This document shows positions 8,521 to 17,292 of a DNA stretch of 64,000 bases, piece by piece. The DNA lies in NCBI RefSeq assembly GCF_000472865.1, contig NZ_AXAP01000010.1:1-64000 (forward strand), in the 5' to 3' direction. The DNA comes from Bradyrhizobium elkanii WSM2783. GTDB taxonomy: Bacteria > Pseudomonadota > Alphaproteobacteria > Rhizobiales > Xanthobacteraceae. The position numbers and the translations under genes are program-made. Every line of letters begins with the position of its first letter. Position 1 is the first letter of the stretch. The notes under the pieces were generated by a model. The model was not told where the DNA came from. It worked only from the letters and a program-made list of their open reading frames with translations, and made no database searches.

Positions 8521-8796
8521 TCAGAAATTGCAGGTACGCACGCGGCCCATGTAATTGCCGAACGCATCGTACTGGCGAACCCAGCCGCAGCGGCGATAGC
8601 CGTCGTAGTAGTAGCCGTTGTTCGCGGCGATGGCGCTGCCGACAACCGCTGCGCCGACGAGGCCGGCTCCGACGCCCCAGCCCCAGTGGTGGTGGTGGAA
8701 CGGCTTGGCTTGCGCTTGGGTGGTCGACGTCGCGATCGTGCCGGTGACAGCGAGCGCGGCGAGGGCGAGAGCAGCAATCTTGGTCTTGATCGACAT
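8521..8796 (-). CDS. Small secreted glycine/tyrosine-rich protein of unknown function
   Basis: The 91-residue product starts at the ATG at 8796, preceded by a GGATGGAG ribosome site. Residues 1-30 form a signal peptide ending in QAQA. The mature part starts with HHHHWGWGVGAG, has a hydrophobic glycine/alanine segment (GLVGAAVVGSAIAA) and ends with a tyrosine-rich stretch and two cysteines (RRCGW, RTCNF). This layout is common in short envelope proteins of Bradyrhizobium. No function can be assigned. A longer frame from 8844 exists, but its extra residues lack a start signal. Confidence 0.75.
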   Translation of the reverse strand: MSIKTKIAALALAALAVTGTIATSTTQAQAKPFHHHHWGWGVGAGLVGAAVVGSAIAANNGYYYDGYRRCGWVRQYDAFGNYMGRVRTCNF

Positions 8797-8915
8797 GGAT
8801 AACTCCATCCTGTTGAAGGCGGCGCCGGGATGGCCCGCACGCACCGTTGGACGGAGCCTCCGCGATTTGGGTTCGAAGCGGAGGAGGAAGGCTATGGCTG
8901 TCGATTATTTTGCTG

Positions 8916-9749
8916 TCAGAACAGCGGCTTAGTGGATGAGCGCGGCCCGGCTGCGAGCTTGTTCACGTCGAAGTTATCGACGTCGATAAGCAGCTCGCAG
9001 AACGCGCGTGCGCCGTGATCGAGCAGGCGCTCGCCCTTCTCCGCGGAAGCCTTGGTCGCATCGCCGACCGCGCCGCTTGCGTGCAGGTCTTGCGTTTGCC
9101 AGGCGAAAGGCGCGGGCCGTTGCGTCGATAGCCAGCGGTGATCCTTTTCGATCGCGATGCTGGCGGGATGAAAATCCGAGATCGCGCCCCTAAGCACCGT
9201 CTGCGGATAGCGCGCCAGCATGATCGAGGTCTCGACCGCGCCGCCATGAATGCCGTGACGCACTTCTTCCGCATCGAACAGCTTTTCCGCCGCGCTCAGC
9301 CGCGACCAGCTTGTGGTGACCACCAGCATCTCGTGTTGCGCACGCAGATCCTGCGCGACCAGGCTCATCGCGGCGCTGTTGCCGCCATGGCTCGTGACCA
9401 TCACCAGCTTTTTGACGCCTGCGCGCGCCACGCTGTCGCCGAGCGTCGTCCACGTCTTCAATGCGACATCGGCCGGCAGCGTCAGCGTGCCAGGAAAGTC
9501 GATATGCTCGGTGGAAATGCCAACCGGCTGCAGCGGCAGGAAGGTCGCGGGGAGGCCGACGGGCAACAGCTCGCGCACGAGCGCCAGATAGGCTTCGGCG
9601 ATCATGACGTCGGTGCCGAGGGGCAGATGCGGCCCGTGTTGCTCGGTCGCCGCGAGCGGCAATACCGCGATCCAGCGCGCCGGATCGGCGCCAGCGACCT
9701 CCGGCCAGCGGATTTCGGTCCAGTCGCGGGGTGGAACAGTCGAAGTCAT
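8916..9749 (-). CDS. Creatininase family amidohydrolase
   Basis: The 277-residue protein fits the creatinine amidohydrolase fold, a metal-dependent cyclic-amide hydrolase. Expected metal ligands are visible: Glu36 and His38 in ATEQHG, Asp47 in LGTDV, His121 in TSHGGN and Glu173 in GGAVET. The family also includes the hydrolases of cofactor and pyrimidine-precursor pathways, so creatinine itself need not be the substrate. It is divergent from an NMT1-type ABC operon starting at 9864, 114 bases away. That arrangement suggests shared control and a shared substrate. Confidence 0.88.
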   Translation of the reverse strand: MTSTVPPRDWTEIRWPEVAGADPARWIAVLPLAATEQHGPHLPLGTDVMIAEAYLALVRELLPVGLPATFLPLQPVGISTEHIDFPGTLTLPADVALKTWTTLGDSVARAGVKKLVMVTSHGGNSAAMSLVAQDLRAQHEMLVVTTSWSRLSAAEKLFDAEEVRHGIHGGAVETSIMLARYPQTVLRGAISDFHPASIAIEKDHRWLSTQRPAPFAWQTQDLHASGAVGDATKASAEKGERLLDHGARAFCELLIDVDNFDVNKLAAGPRSSTKPLF

Positions 9750-9863
9750 TTCTCTGCCAAGCGTTCCTTTGCGCGGATTTGCAAGGTAATTTGCCGGCCC
9801 TGCCGCGGGCGCATTCGGCGTCCATCACCCATCATGGGCCATAACCAGCGACGGAGTCCAACC

Positions 9864-10883
9864 ATGAAGCGGGCCTTTTTGCTGCGAGCGTTAACCATAG
9901 CCGTGTGCGCCCTGGTTGCGGCCTTTGCGCCCGCAAAGGCCCAGACCCTGGACCAGGTTTCGTTCGGCACCAACTGGGTCGCGGAGGCCGAGCATGGCGG
10001 CTTCTTCCAGGCGGTGGCCGACGGCACCTACAACAAATACGGCCTGGACGTCACCATCGTTCCCGGCGGTCCCAACAACAACAATCGCATCCTCCTGATC
10101 GCCGGCAAGATCGATTTCTTCATGAGTGCGAACTCGCTGCAATCCTTCGACGCGGTCACCAACAACGTGCCGCTGGTCGCCGTCGCCGCGATGTTCCAGA
10201 AGGATCCGCAGGTGCTGTTGACCCATCCTGACATCAAGGCAACCAAGCTCGAGGATCTGAAACCGCTGACGCTGCTCGTCTCCAAGGAGGGTATGACGAC
10301 CTACTTCCAGTGGCTCAAATCCGAATACGGATTCAGCGAGAGCAAGGTGAAGCCGTACACCTTCAACCCGCAGCCCTTCATCGTCGACAAGAAGAGCGCG
10401 ATGCAGGGCTATGTCACCTCGGAGCCGTTCGCGGTGGAGAAGGCCGCAAGCTTCAAGCCCGGTATCTTCCTGCTCGCCGATTACGGCTTCAACACCTATT
10501 CGACCCTGATCGAGACCCGCCGCGACATAGTCGAGAAGAAGCCCGATCTCGTGCAGCGCTTCGTCGACGCCTCCATCATCGGCTGGTACAACTATCTCTA
10601 CGGCGACAATGCCGCTGCGAATGCCATGATCAAGAAGCTCAATCCGGAAATGACTGACGAACTGCTCAGCTATTCCATCGACAAGATGAAGGAATACGGC
10701 ATCGTCGATTCCGGCGACTCCCTGAAGAACGGCATCGGCGCCATGACCGACGAACGGATGGCGAGCTTCTTCGACAAGATGGTGCGGGCCGGCGTCGTTC
10801 GCTCCGATATCGACTTCCGCCAGGCCTATACGCTGCGCTTCGTCAACAAGGGCGTTGGGCTCGACCTGCGGCCGAAGAACTAG
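9864..10883 (+). CDS. ABC transporter substrate-binding protein, NMT1/THI5-like
   Basis: The 339-residue periplasmic protein has a signal peptide (hydrophobic 5-21, cut after AKAQ). The start is the ATG at 9864; upstream extension of the frame overlaps the divergent gene. VSFGTNWVAEAEHGGFFQA, YNKYGLDVTIVPGGPN and the following two-lobed pattern identify the NMT1/SsuA-type family. These proteins bind thiamine pyrimidine precursors, sulfonates, taurine, nitrate or related small molecules. It is the first gene of an operon with ATPase, permease and dehydrogenase. No TPP riboswitch was recognised in the 114-base upstream region, so thiamine precursor uptake is not supported by regulation. Confidence 0.9.
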   Translation: MKRAFLLRALTIAVCALVAAFAPAKAQTLDQVSFGTNWVAEAEHGGFFQAVADGTYNKYGLDVTIVPGGPNNNNRILLIAGKIDFFMSANSLQSFDAVTNNVPLVAVAAMFQKDPQVLLTHPDIKATKLEDLKPLTLLVSKEGMTTYFQWLKSEYGFSESKVKPYTFNPQPFIVDKKSAMQGYVTSEPFAVEKAASFKPGIFLLADYGFNTYSTLIETRRDIVEKKPDLVQRFVDASIIGWYNYLYGDNAAANAMIKKLNPEMTDELLSYSIDKMKEYGIVDSGDSLKNGIGAMTDERMASFFDKMVRAGVVRSDIDFRQAYTLRFVNKGVGLDLRPKN

Positions 10884-10903
10884 GCACGAAGAGAGCTCTC
10901 GTG

Positions 10904-11713
10904 ATGGCCGAGCCAGCCCCGAGCGAACTGGACGCCGGCTCCTCGCTTGCGGTGAGCCTGCGTGGGGTCACGAAGGTTTATGACAGCGGCGTCGCGGCGC
11001 TCGGCCCGCTCGATCTCGAGGTCAACCGGGGAGAATTCGTGACGCTGGTCGGGCCGTCGGGTTGCGGCAAATCCACCGCGCTGCGGCTGATCGCTGGCCT
11101 TGCGGCGCCGACCGCCGGCACCGTCAGCGTCTCGCATCTCGCGGCGGAAGTACGCGGCCATCACTCGATCGGCTTCGTGTTCCAGGAGCCGACCCTGATG
11201 CCGTGGGCGAGCGTGCGCGACAATGTCCGCCTGCCGCTGAAGCTTGCCCATGCGCCGACGAGCGAGGCGGATGCGCGCATCGACGAGGCGTTGGTGCAGG
11301 TCGGGCTCGCCGAATTCGCACACGCCTATCCGCGCGAACTGTCCGGCGGCATGAAGATGCGCGTCTCGTTGGCCAGGGCGCTGGTCACCGATCCCGATAT
11401 TCTCCTGATGGACGAGCCGTTCGCGGCGCTGGACGAGATCACGCGTTTCCGCCTCAACAACGATCTGCTCGCGCTCTGGCGCAAGCTGCACAAGACCGTG
11501 ATCTTCGTCACCCATTCGGTATTCGAGTCGGTGTATCTCTCGCAGCGCGTGATCGTGATGACGGCGCGGCCGGGGCGGATTGGCGCAGAGTTTCGCATCA
11601 GCGCGACCGAGCCGCGCAGCGAGGAATTCCGCACCTCCGCCGAATATGCCGGCTTCTGCCGCCAGGTCTCCAACGCGCTGGCGCCGGCCTATGCGGGACA
11701 GGCCGGCGCATGA
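10904..11713 (+). CDS. ABC transporter ATP-binding protein (SsuB/ThiZ-like)
   Basis: The 269-residue ATPase is counted from the ATG at 10904; a GTG at 10901 is also possible. A GAAGAGAG ribosome site lies upstream. It has Walker A GPSGCGKST (about 49-57), a Q-loop FVFQEPTLMPW, signature LSGGMKMR, Walker B ILLMDEPF and H-loop VTHSVFES. It energises the permease encoded immediately downstream, whose start overlaps this stop by four bases (ATGA). There is no extra C-terminal domain, unlike the orphan ATPase at 4628. Confidence 0.92.
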   Translation: MAEPAPSELDAGSSLAVSLRGVTKVYDSGVAALGPLDLEVNRGEFVTLVGPSGCGKSTALRLIAGLAAPTAGTVSVSHLAAEVRGHHSIGFVFQEPTLMPWASVRDNVRLPLKLAHAPTSEADARIDEALVQVGLAEFAHAYPRELSGGMKMRVSLARALVTDPDILLMDEPFAALDEITRFRLNNDLLALWRKLHKTVIFVTHSVFESVYLSQRVIVMTARPGRIGAEFRISATEPRSEEFRTSAEYAGFCRQVSNALAPAYAGQAGA

Positions 11714-12498
11714 AGTCCTCGCGGCATGCGGTCCGCCTGCTCTTGCCGGTCGTCGTCTTCGCGGCTGCCATCCTGCTGTGGGAAGCGATCGTTCGCGTCA
11801 ACAATATCCAGCCCTATGTGCTGCCGGGGCCGGTGGCGGTGTTCCAGACACTGATTGGCGACTGGCCGGTGCTGTCGCAATCGCTGGGCGTCACGCTGCT
11901 GACCACGCTCGAAGGTTTCGTGGCGGCCGCGGTCGGCGGCATCGCGCTGGCGCTGTTGTTCAACCAGTCGAAATGGCTGGAATATTCGCTGTTCCCCTAC
12001 GCGGTGATCCTGCAGGTCACGCCGGTGATTGCGATCGCGCCACTGCTTCTGATCTATCTGCAGCAACAGACCGCGGTGGTGGTCTGCGCCTGGATCGTCG
12101 CCTTCTTTCCGGTGCTGTCCAACACCACGCTCGGGCTCAATTCGGTCGACCGCAACCTCGCCGGATTGTTCCAGCTCTACGGCGCGACGCGGCTGCAGAC
12201 GTTATGCTTTCTGAAACTGCCCGCGGCGTTGCCGTTCATCCTCGGGGGGTTAAGGATCGCGGGCGGCCTGTCGCTGATCGGCGCCGTCGTCGCCGAGATC
12301 GCGGCCGGCACCGCGGGCGCAGGCTCCGGTCTCGCGTTCCGCATTGCCGAGTCCGGCTATCGTCTCAACATTCCACGTATGTTCGCGGCGTTGTTCCTGC
12401 TCTCGGTCGCCGGGATTGTCATCTATGGGGTGCTGGCGCTAATTTCGCACCTGGTACTGCGGCGCTGGCACGAGAGCGCGCTTGGAAAGGAAAGCTGA
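11710..12498 (+). CDS. ABC transporter permease (SsuC/NrtB type)
   Basis: The 262-residue membrane protein has about six hydrophobic segments. Near the C-terminal half is the permease EAA-like loop, with LYGATRLQTLCFLKLPAALP containing the conserved glycine region that docks to the ATPase. It is the only permease of the cassette, so it should act as a homodimer. The start ATG at 11710 overlaps the ATPase stop, and its own TGA at 12496-12498 overlaps the ATG of the dehydrogenase. This is strong evidence for translational coupling. Confidence 0.92.
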   Translation: MKSSRHAVRLLLPVVVFAAAILLWEAIVRVNNIQPYVLPGPVAVFQTLIGDWPVLSQSLGVTLLTTLEGFVAAAVGGIALALLFNQSKWLEYSLFPYAVILQVTPVIAIAPLLLIYLQQQTAVVVCAWIVAFFPVLSNTTLGLNSVDRNLAGLFQLYGATRLQTLCFLKLPAALPFILGGLRIAGGLSLIGAVVAEIAAGTAGAGSGLAFRIAESGYRLNIPRMFAALFLLSVAGIVIYGVLALISHLVLRRWHESALGKES

Positions 12499-13484
12499 TG
12501 GCTGCAACTATCTCTTCTGACAAGATCGACCTTTTGGTTTACGGGCCGATCCGTCCCATTCTGCAGAATGGCTTTCCCGATCAGTTCATCCTGCACACTG
12601 CGGAAAACCGCGCCGATCTCGAACGCTTGACGCCGGAGACCAAGGCCAGGATCCGCGGCATGGCCGTGACCTATCACACCGTGTCGACCGACAGGACGGT
12701 GCTGGCGCAATTCCCGAAGCTCGAGCTCGTCGCGAGCTTCGGCGTCGGCTACGACCATGTCGAATCCGCCTATGCGCGTGAGCACAACATCATCGTCACC
12801 AACACGCCCGACGTTTTGACCGAAGAGGTGGCCGACGTCGCCATGGGCCTCCTGATCGCGACCCTGCGCGAATTCATCAAGGCCGACCGCTATGTGCGCT
12901 CCGGCCTCTGGCAGACGCAGAACTATCCCTTGAGCGTCGGCTCGCTGCGCGACCGCAAGGTCGGCATCGTCGGCATGGGGCGGATCGGGCAGGCGATTGG
13001 CCGCAGGCTCGAGGCTTCGCTCGTTCCCGTCGTCTATCATTCGCGCAATCCCGCGGCCGGCGTGTCCTACCAGCACTATCCCGACCTGATCGAGATGGCG
13101 AAGGCGGTGGATACGCTTGTCGTGATCGTGCCCGGCGGCGCCTCCACTGCGAAAATGATCAATGCCGAGGTGTTGAAGGCGCTCGGCCCGCGCGGCGTGG
13201 TGATCAACGTCGCGCGAGGTTCGGTCGTGGACGAGCCGGCGCTGATCGCGGCCTTGAAATCGGGGACCATCCTGGCCGCCGGTCTCGACGTGTTCGCCAC
13301 CGAGCCGAACGTGCCGGACGAGCTGAAGTCGATGCAGAATGTCGTGGTGCTGCCACATATCGGTTCGGCTTCCGTGGTAACGCGCAATGCCATGGACCAG
13401 CTCGTGGTCGACAATCTCAAGAGCTGGTTCGCCGGCAAGCCGCCGCTCACGCCGGTTGCGGAGACCCCGGTAAAGGGACGTTGA
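12498..13484 (+). CDS. D-2-hydroxyacid dehydrogenase (NAD(P)-dependent)
   Basis: The 328-residue enzyme has the lactate/glycerate/phosphoglycerate dehydrogenase layout: an N-terminal catalytic domain and a Rossmann domain. The Rossmann fingerprint is VGIVGMGRIGQAIG, with RGSVVDE and the catalytic His in LPHIGSAS visible. The active-site Arg is in VINVARGS and the Glu is in DVFATEPNVP. These enzymes interconvert 2-oxoacids and D-2-hydroxyacids; hydroxypyruvate/glyoxylate reductase activity is a typical option. Its coupling to an uptake system and a divergent creatininase is unusual and suggests it acts on a product of the imported compound. Confidence 0.9.
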   Translation: MAATISSDKIDLLVYGPIRPILQNGFPDQFILHTAENRADLERLTPETKARIRGMAVTYHTVSTDRTVLAQFPKLELVASFGVGYDHVESAYAREHNIIVTNTPDVLTEEVADVAMGLLIATLREFIKADRYVRSGLWQTQNYPLSVGSLRDRKVGIVGMGRIGQAIGRRLEASLVPVVYHSRNPAAGVSYQHYPDLIEMAKAVDTLVVIVPGGASTAKMINAEVLKALGPRGVVINVARGSVVDEPALIAALKSGTILAAGLDVFATEPNVPDELKSMQNVVVLPHIGSASVVTRNAMDQLVVDNLKSWFAGKPPLTPVAETPVKGR

Positions 13485-13497
13485 TCAGGGATCGTCG

Positions 13498-14196
13498 ATG
13501 TCAGTTCGCCGTTTCAGCGTCGTGGCCGTGCTGCTGGCAATTGCCGGCGGCGCTGGACCTGCGTCGTCCCAGGATGCCTCGTCGCTGAAACAGGAAATGA
13601 TCGGGCAGTGGGAGCTTGCCACCACTGAGCGCAGCAAGACCTGCGTCGTGACGCTAAAGGGCGATGCCACGGCGCAAGGCCTCAAGCTCGAGCTCGAGCC
13701 TTCCTGTCAGACGGCGCTGCCCTTCACCAAGGACATCGCCGCCTGGAACATCAAGGGGCTCGACATCGTGCGGCTGCAGAATGCGGCTGCCGAGCCGGTG
13801 ATCGATTTCACCGAGGTCGAGAGCGGCATCTTCGAGGGGCATCGGACCGGCGAGGGCGTCTACATCCTGCAAAACCTCGCCGCGGCCCGCGCGCTTGCCA
13901 AATCGATGGACCAGATGATCGGAGACTGGTCCATGGTGCGCGGCAACGGACAGGCGATCTGCGGCCTGACGCTGACCAACACCGAAGCCGGCCAGGACAA
14001 TTTCCAGGTCTTCCTGAAGCCGAAATGCGATCCGGCGGTGACCGCATTCGCGCCGACGGTTTGGCGGCTCGATCACGGCCAGATGCTGTTGATGTCGGAG
14101 AAGGGCGAGACCTGGCAGTTCGAGGCTGACGACAATGCGCAGTGGCGCAAGGTTCCCGACACCGCCGACCCCCTGATCATGCTGCGTGATCAGTAG
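13498..14196 (+). CDS. AprI/Inh-family metalloprotease inhibitor with two inhibitor domains
   Basis: The 232-residue protein starts 13 bases after the dehydrogenase stop and has a signal peptide (hydrophobic 7-20, cut near SSQ). Two similar domains follow, at about 32-128 and 137-230. Each opens with MIGQWELA or MIGDWSMV and contains paired cysteines (CVVTL/SCQTA and CGLTL/KCDPA), as in the small beta-barrel Inh fold. Classical Inh proteins are single-domain periplasmic inhibitors of serralysin-type proteases encoded nearby; none is in this window. The inhibitor role is therefore inferred from fold only. Confidence 0.75.
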   Translation: MSVRRFSVVAVLLAIAGGAGPASSQDASSLKQEMIGQWELATTERSKTCVVTLKGDATAQGLKLELEPSCQTALPFTKDIAAWNIKGLDIVRLQNAAAEPVIDFTEVESGIFEGHRTGEGVYILQNLAAARALAKSMDQMIGDWSMVRGNGQAICGLTLTNTEAGQDNFQVFLKPKCDPAVTAFAPTVWRLDHGQMLLMSEKGETWQFEADDNAQWRKVPDTADPLIMLRDQ

Positions 14197-14250
14197 CGGC
14201 GCCGCGGGGCGTGACGACTCTTGTTTGACTCGGCGTGACCGCCGTTGTTC

Positions 14251-14378
14251 ACCTCTCCCACAGGGAGAGGTCGGCGCGCAGCGCCGGGCGAGGGGTTACG
14301 GTCCCTCGATGGAGTTCATCCCCCTCACCCGGATCGCATCTTGCGATGCGATCCGACCTCTCCCCGATGGGGAGAGGT
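14251..14378. repeat. Palindromic intergenic repeat, family C (CCTCTCCC/GGGAGAGG type)
   Basis: The element contains two hairpins: ACCTCTCCCACAGGGAGAGGT at the left and CCTCTCCCCGATGGGGAGAGG at the right. They are joined by CGGGCGAGGGGTTACGG and CCCCTCACCCGG, which also pair. Related copies are at 34919, 39453, 53724 and 55099, with a remnant at 29193. It lies between convergent genes (inhibitor and chemoreceptor). Confidence 0.85.
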
Positions 14379-14445
14379 AAGGCACCTCCGACGTGGTACC
14401 AACTCGCCCGATCTCGCGATCCGCGCCCGTGGCGATCCACCGCTA

Positions 14446-16116
14446 TCACCCGATGGCGGCGGCCTCATTGGCGGCGCGCTGCATGCTCGACGACATCTCG
14501 CCGGTGACGACGCTCTGCTCCTCGACCGCGGCCGCGGTCGACGTCACATATTCTCCCACCGCCTCGATCGAGCGGCGGACCGTGCCCAGCGCAGTGACCA
14601 CGTCGACCGAAATGCCATTGAGCGAATCGATCTCGACGCCGATCTTGTCGGTCGCCTGCTTGGCCTGGTTGGCGAGGTTCTTGACTTCAGCGGCGACCAC
14701 CGCAAAGCCACGGCCGGCCTCGCCGGCGCGCGCGGATTCGATGGTCGCGTTCAGCGCGAGCAGGTTGATCTGGCCGGTGATGTCGCCGATCATCTGCAGG
14801 ATGCCGCTCATCGAGGCGGCCGCGGCGGTCAGCCGCTGCGCCTGATGGTCGGCGGATTGCACATGGTCGGTGGCGGCCGCAGCCGTTTCCTTCGACTTGA
14901 CCATCGCCTCAGAGATCTCTCGCACCGAGGCATTCAACTCCTCGGCCCCGGCCGCGACCTGCTCCATCATGCCGCGGACGCGCTCGCTCTTCAGCCGCGC
15001 GATAACCTGCGCGGTGACGTCGGAGGCATATTTGACGACTTTGAACGGCCTGCCGTTGAGATCCATGATCGGATTGTAGGAGGCCTGGATCCAGACATCA
15101 CGCCCGCCGGCGCCGATGCGGCGAAATTCACCGGCCTGGTATTCGCCGCGATTCAGCGCGGCCCAGAATTCCCGATAGGCAGGCAGGTCGCGCTCGGCCG
15201 GATCGACGAACATGCTGTGGTGACGGCCCTGGATGTCGTGCAGCGTGTAGCCCAGCGCTTTCAGGAAATTCGCATTCGCCGTTTTTACCGTGCCGTCCAT
15301 CGCGAATTCGATCACGGCCTGGGACTTGTCGATGGCCGCGATCTGGCCGGCAAAATCAGCATTGCGCAGCTTCTGCTCGGTCACGTCGGTTGCGAATTTG
15401 ACCACCTTGAACGGCTTGCCATTTTCATCAAATACTGGATTGTAGGACGCCAGAATCCACACCTCCTTGCCACCCTTGCCGATCCGCTTGAATTCGCCAG
15501 CCTCGAACTCTCCGCGATTCAGCTTCTGCCAGAACTCCCGATAATTCGGGCTATCGCGGAACGAGGCCTCGACAAACATGCTATGGTGCTTGCCCTGGAT
15601 CTCGGCCAGCGAATAGCCGAGCGCGCGCAGGAAATTCTCATTGGCGGTGATGACGCTGCCGTCGAGATTGAATTCGATCACCGCCTGGACGCGGCCGATC
15701 GCAATGGTCTGCGCGCGGAAGTCCAGGTTCTGCAGCCGGACCGATGCATCGAACCATTCCACGGCGAAGCCCGAGCGCTGTCCGTTGTCGGTCCCGAGCG
15801 GCGTTACCACGAGATCGAAGGCGCGCCCACCGAACCTGATGGTCGCCCGATGCGGCGACTTCAACTGCCCCAGCACTTGGCGCTGATGGGCGGGATTCTT
15901 GTGAAAGACGTCGATGCTGCTGCCGATCAGTTTGGCGACCGAGAAGCCCCGAAGCCCCTTGCGGATGTCGGCTTCCGCGTCGGTGAGCAGCCTGGTCACC
16001 GCACGATTCATGTAGGTGATGGTCAGTGACGCATCTGCGATCATCAGGTTGCCAGTGATGACGTCGGCGGCAGTCTTGGCAATGTCACCGGCACGCGATT
16101 TCCGGCTTCCAAACAT
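14446..16116 (-). CDS. Soluble methyl-accepting chemotaxis protein with PAS domains
   Basis: The 556-residue protein starts at the ATG at 16116; a start 33 bases upstream is also open. No membrane segment is present. Residues about 15-115 form one divergent PAS domain. Residues about 130-255 and 256-375 are two closely similar PAS+PAC units, each with HHSMFV, YREFW and an ASYNP followed by PFKVVK. The C-terminal 170 residues are an MCP signalling domain with the conserved hairpin tip around [37 protein letters not shown]. The layout is like BdlA-type cytoplasmic receptors that sense redox or metabolic state through bound cofactors. No CheA/CheW gene is adjacent. Confidence 0.9.
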   Translation of the reverse strand: MFGSRKSRAGDIAKTAADVITGNLMIADASLTITYMNRAVTRLLTDAEADIRKGLRGFSVAKLIGSSIDVFHKNPAHQRQVLGQLKSPHRATIRFGGRAFDLVVTPLGTDNGQRSGFAVEWFDASVRLQNLDFRAQTIAIGRVQAVIEFNLDGSVITANENFLRALGYSLAEIQGKHHSMFVEASFRDSPNYREFWQKLNRGEFEAGEFKRIGKGGKEVWILASYNPVFDENGKPFKVVKFATDVTEQKLRNADFAGQIAAIDKSQAVIEFAMDGTVKTANANFLKALGYTLHDIQGRHHSMFVDPAERDLPAYREFWAALNRGEYQAGEFRRIGAGGRDVWIQASYNPIMDLNGRPFKVVKYASDVTAQVIARLKSERVRGMMEQVAAGAEELNASVREISEAMVKSKETAAAATDHVQSADHQAQRLTAAAASMSGILQMIGDITGQINLLALNATIESARAGEAGRGFAVVAAEVKNLANQAKQATDKIGVEIDSLNGISVDVVTALGTVRRSIEAVGEYVTSTAAAVEEQSVVTGEMSSSMQRAANEAAAIG

Positions 16117-16434
16117 GTCTGGGTTCCTGCGTTGGGCCAGGCGACGCAATTGTCGATCTGGTATTCATGATCGGCGAATCAAACTTCCAAATGTCACCAG
16201 AAGCTTCTCAGCATGGTGTGAACGGTCCCTTAAATATCCCGCTACCGCTGACAAAATTGCCGAGCTCCGATATTGCGTCGCGGCCGAACACACAAAACCG
16301 CGTGCTCGGCGCTTTCTTCGAGCAGTTCTTCACCCGCTCTCACCTGTCCTTGTGCTGGGACGAGGAACGCCCTTGGCGTGTGCGGCGTTGGCTGTTCATG
16401 TCTCGATCCGGCTTCTTCGGACCAGGAGCGCGCT

Positions 16435-16809
16435 ATGGCGACGACCGTGCTTGCAATTGGCATCGATCCGGCATTCGCGGATTTCAGCGCCTTTCCGCAG
16501 CTCACGCCGGACCTCATCAGGAACTATATCGACGCGCAGATCGATCAGTTGCGCAGCCACGGCTATGAGGCGGACGCCTGCCTGGTCGATCTCGGCGATA
16601 CCGCCGAGCAGGTGGTGGCCATGGCACTCGAGTCGAAGCGGTTCGACTGCGTTGTCATTGGCGCCGGCCTGCGCGAGCCCGCCGAGCAACTGCTGCTGTT
16701 CGAGAAGATCATCAACCTCGTGCACCGGCTGGCACCGGAGGCCTCCATCTGCTTCAACGCGTCGCCTGCGGACACGATGGATGCGGTGCGGCGTTGGGTC
16801 GGGCCGTAA
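16435..16809 (+). CDS. Conserved hypothetical protein, alpha/beta fold
   Basis: The 124-residue protein starts at the ATG at 16435, behind the ribosome site CAGGAG. Alternating hydrophobic strands (TVLAIGI, ACLVDL, CVVIGAGL, ICFNAS) and helices suggest a flavodoxin- or receiver-like alpha/beta fold. No catalytic motif is recognised. It is divergent from the chemoreceptor across 318 bases, where I see no other gene; that stretch probably holds both promoters. Confidence 0.65.
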   Translation: MATTVLAIGIDPAFADFSAFPQLTPDLIRNYIDAQIDQLRSHGYEADACLVDLGDTAEQVVAMALESKRFDCVVIGAGLREPAEQLLLFEKIINLVHRLAPEASICFNASPADTMDAVRRWVGP

Positions 16810-16898
16810 CTCTTCGGCGATGCGAACGATCCGACTGTTTCTCTCTCGAAGCCTCGCGCACAATCACGACACTGATGTACCCCGACCGGGGAATCTCG

Positions 16899-17090
16899 TC
16901 AGGGCGCCGAGGGATGGAGTCTGTCGATGTAGTCGGTTACCTCCTTGTATGTGACCGGCTTGGCAAGGCTTTTTATCGACGGCTCGCTACCTTTGCGAAC
17001 CTCCAGGCTTTTTCCGTCACGAGCGTGCGTGACCTGATAACCGCGATACAACCAGGTTTTGCCTTCGGTCCAAGTCGGTCGTTCTTGCAT
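16899..17090 (-). CDS. Small hypothetical protein (63 residues)
   Basis: The product contains WLYRGYQVTHARDGKSLEVRKG and ends in YIDRLHPSAP. It has a balanced, plausible amino-acid composition rather than the arginine/alanine-rich composition of shadow frames. A GGGAG sequence precedes the ATG. It is convergent with the gene ending at 16809. There is no domain assignment, and it could be a chance frame. Confidence 0.5.
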   Translation of the reverse strand: MQERPTWTEGKTWLYRGYQVTHARDGKSLEVRKGSEPSIKSLAKPVTYKEVTDYIDRLHPSAP

Positions 17091-17292
17091 CGGATCATCA
17101 CTCCCTGACTGATCGGTTAACCTCTGGGGCCGGCGGTTAGTCTCTCAACAATCGAACGTGGTGTCACGGAGCCATCGCAATCGCACTAGATTGTGAACGT
17201 CGATTAATGAACGCTCGAGTAGTCGTTCGATACCAAGCTTTGCAGACGACGATTTATTGCAGTCACGTTTCCCACAGCAAAGATGCTAGCAA

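Noticed and set aside
9138..9863. Upstream extension of the NMT1 binding protein frame
   Set aside because: It overlaps the creatininase gene antisense and would bury the signal peptide in the middle of the protein.
9750..9863. TPP riboswitch before the NMT1-type ABC operon
   Set aside because: The gap is only 114 bases and I could not find the conserved CTGAGA-type core or the paired stems.
14245..16029. Long plus-strand frame of 594 codons opposite the chemoreceptor
   Set aside because: It is antisense to a well-conserved MCP gene and its product is rich in Arg, Ala and Gly without any domain; GC-rich codons keep the opposite frame open.
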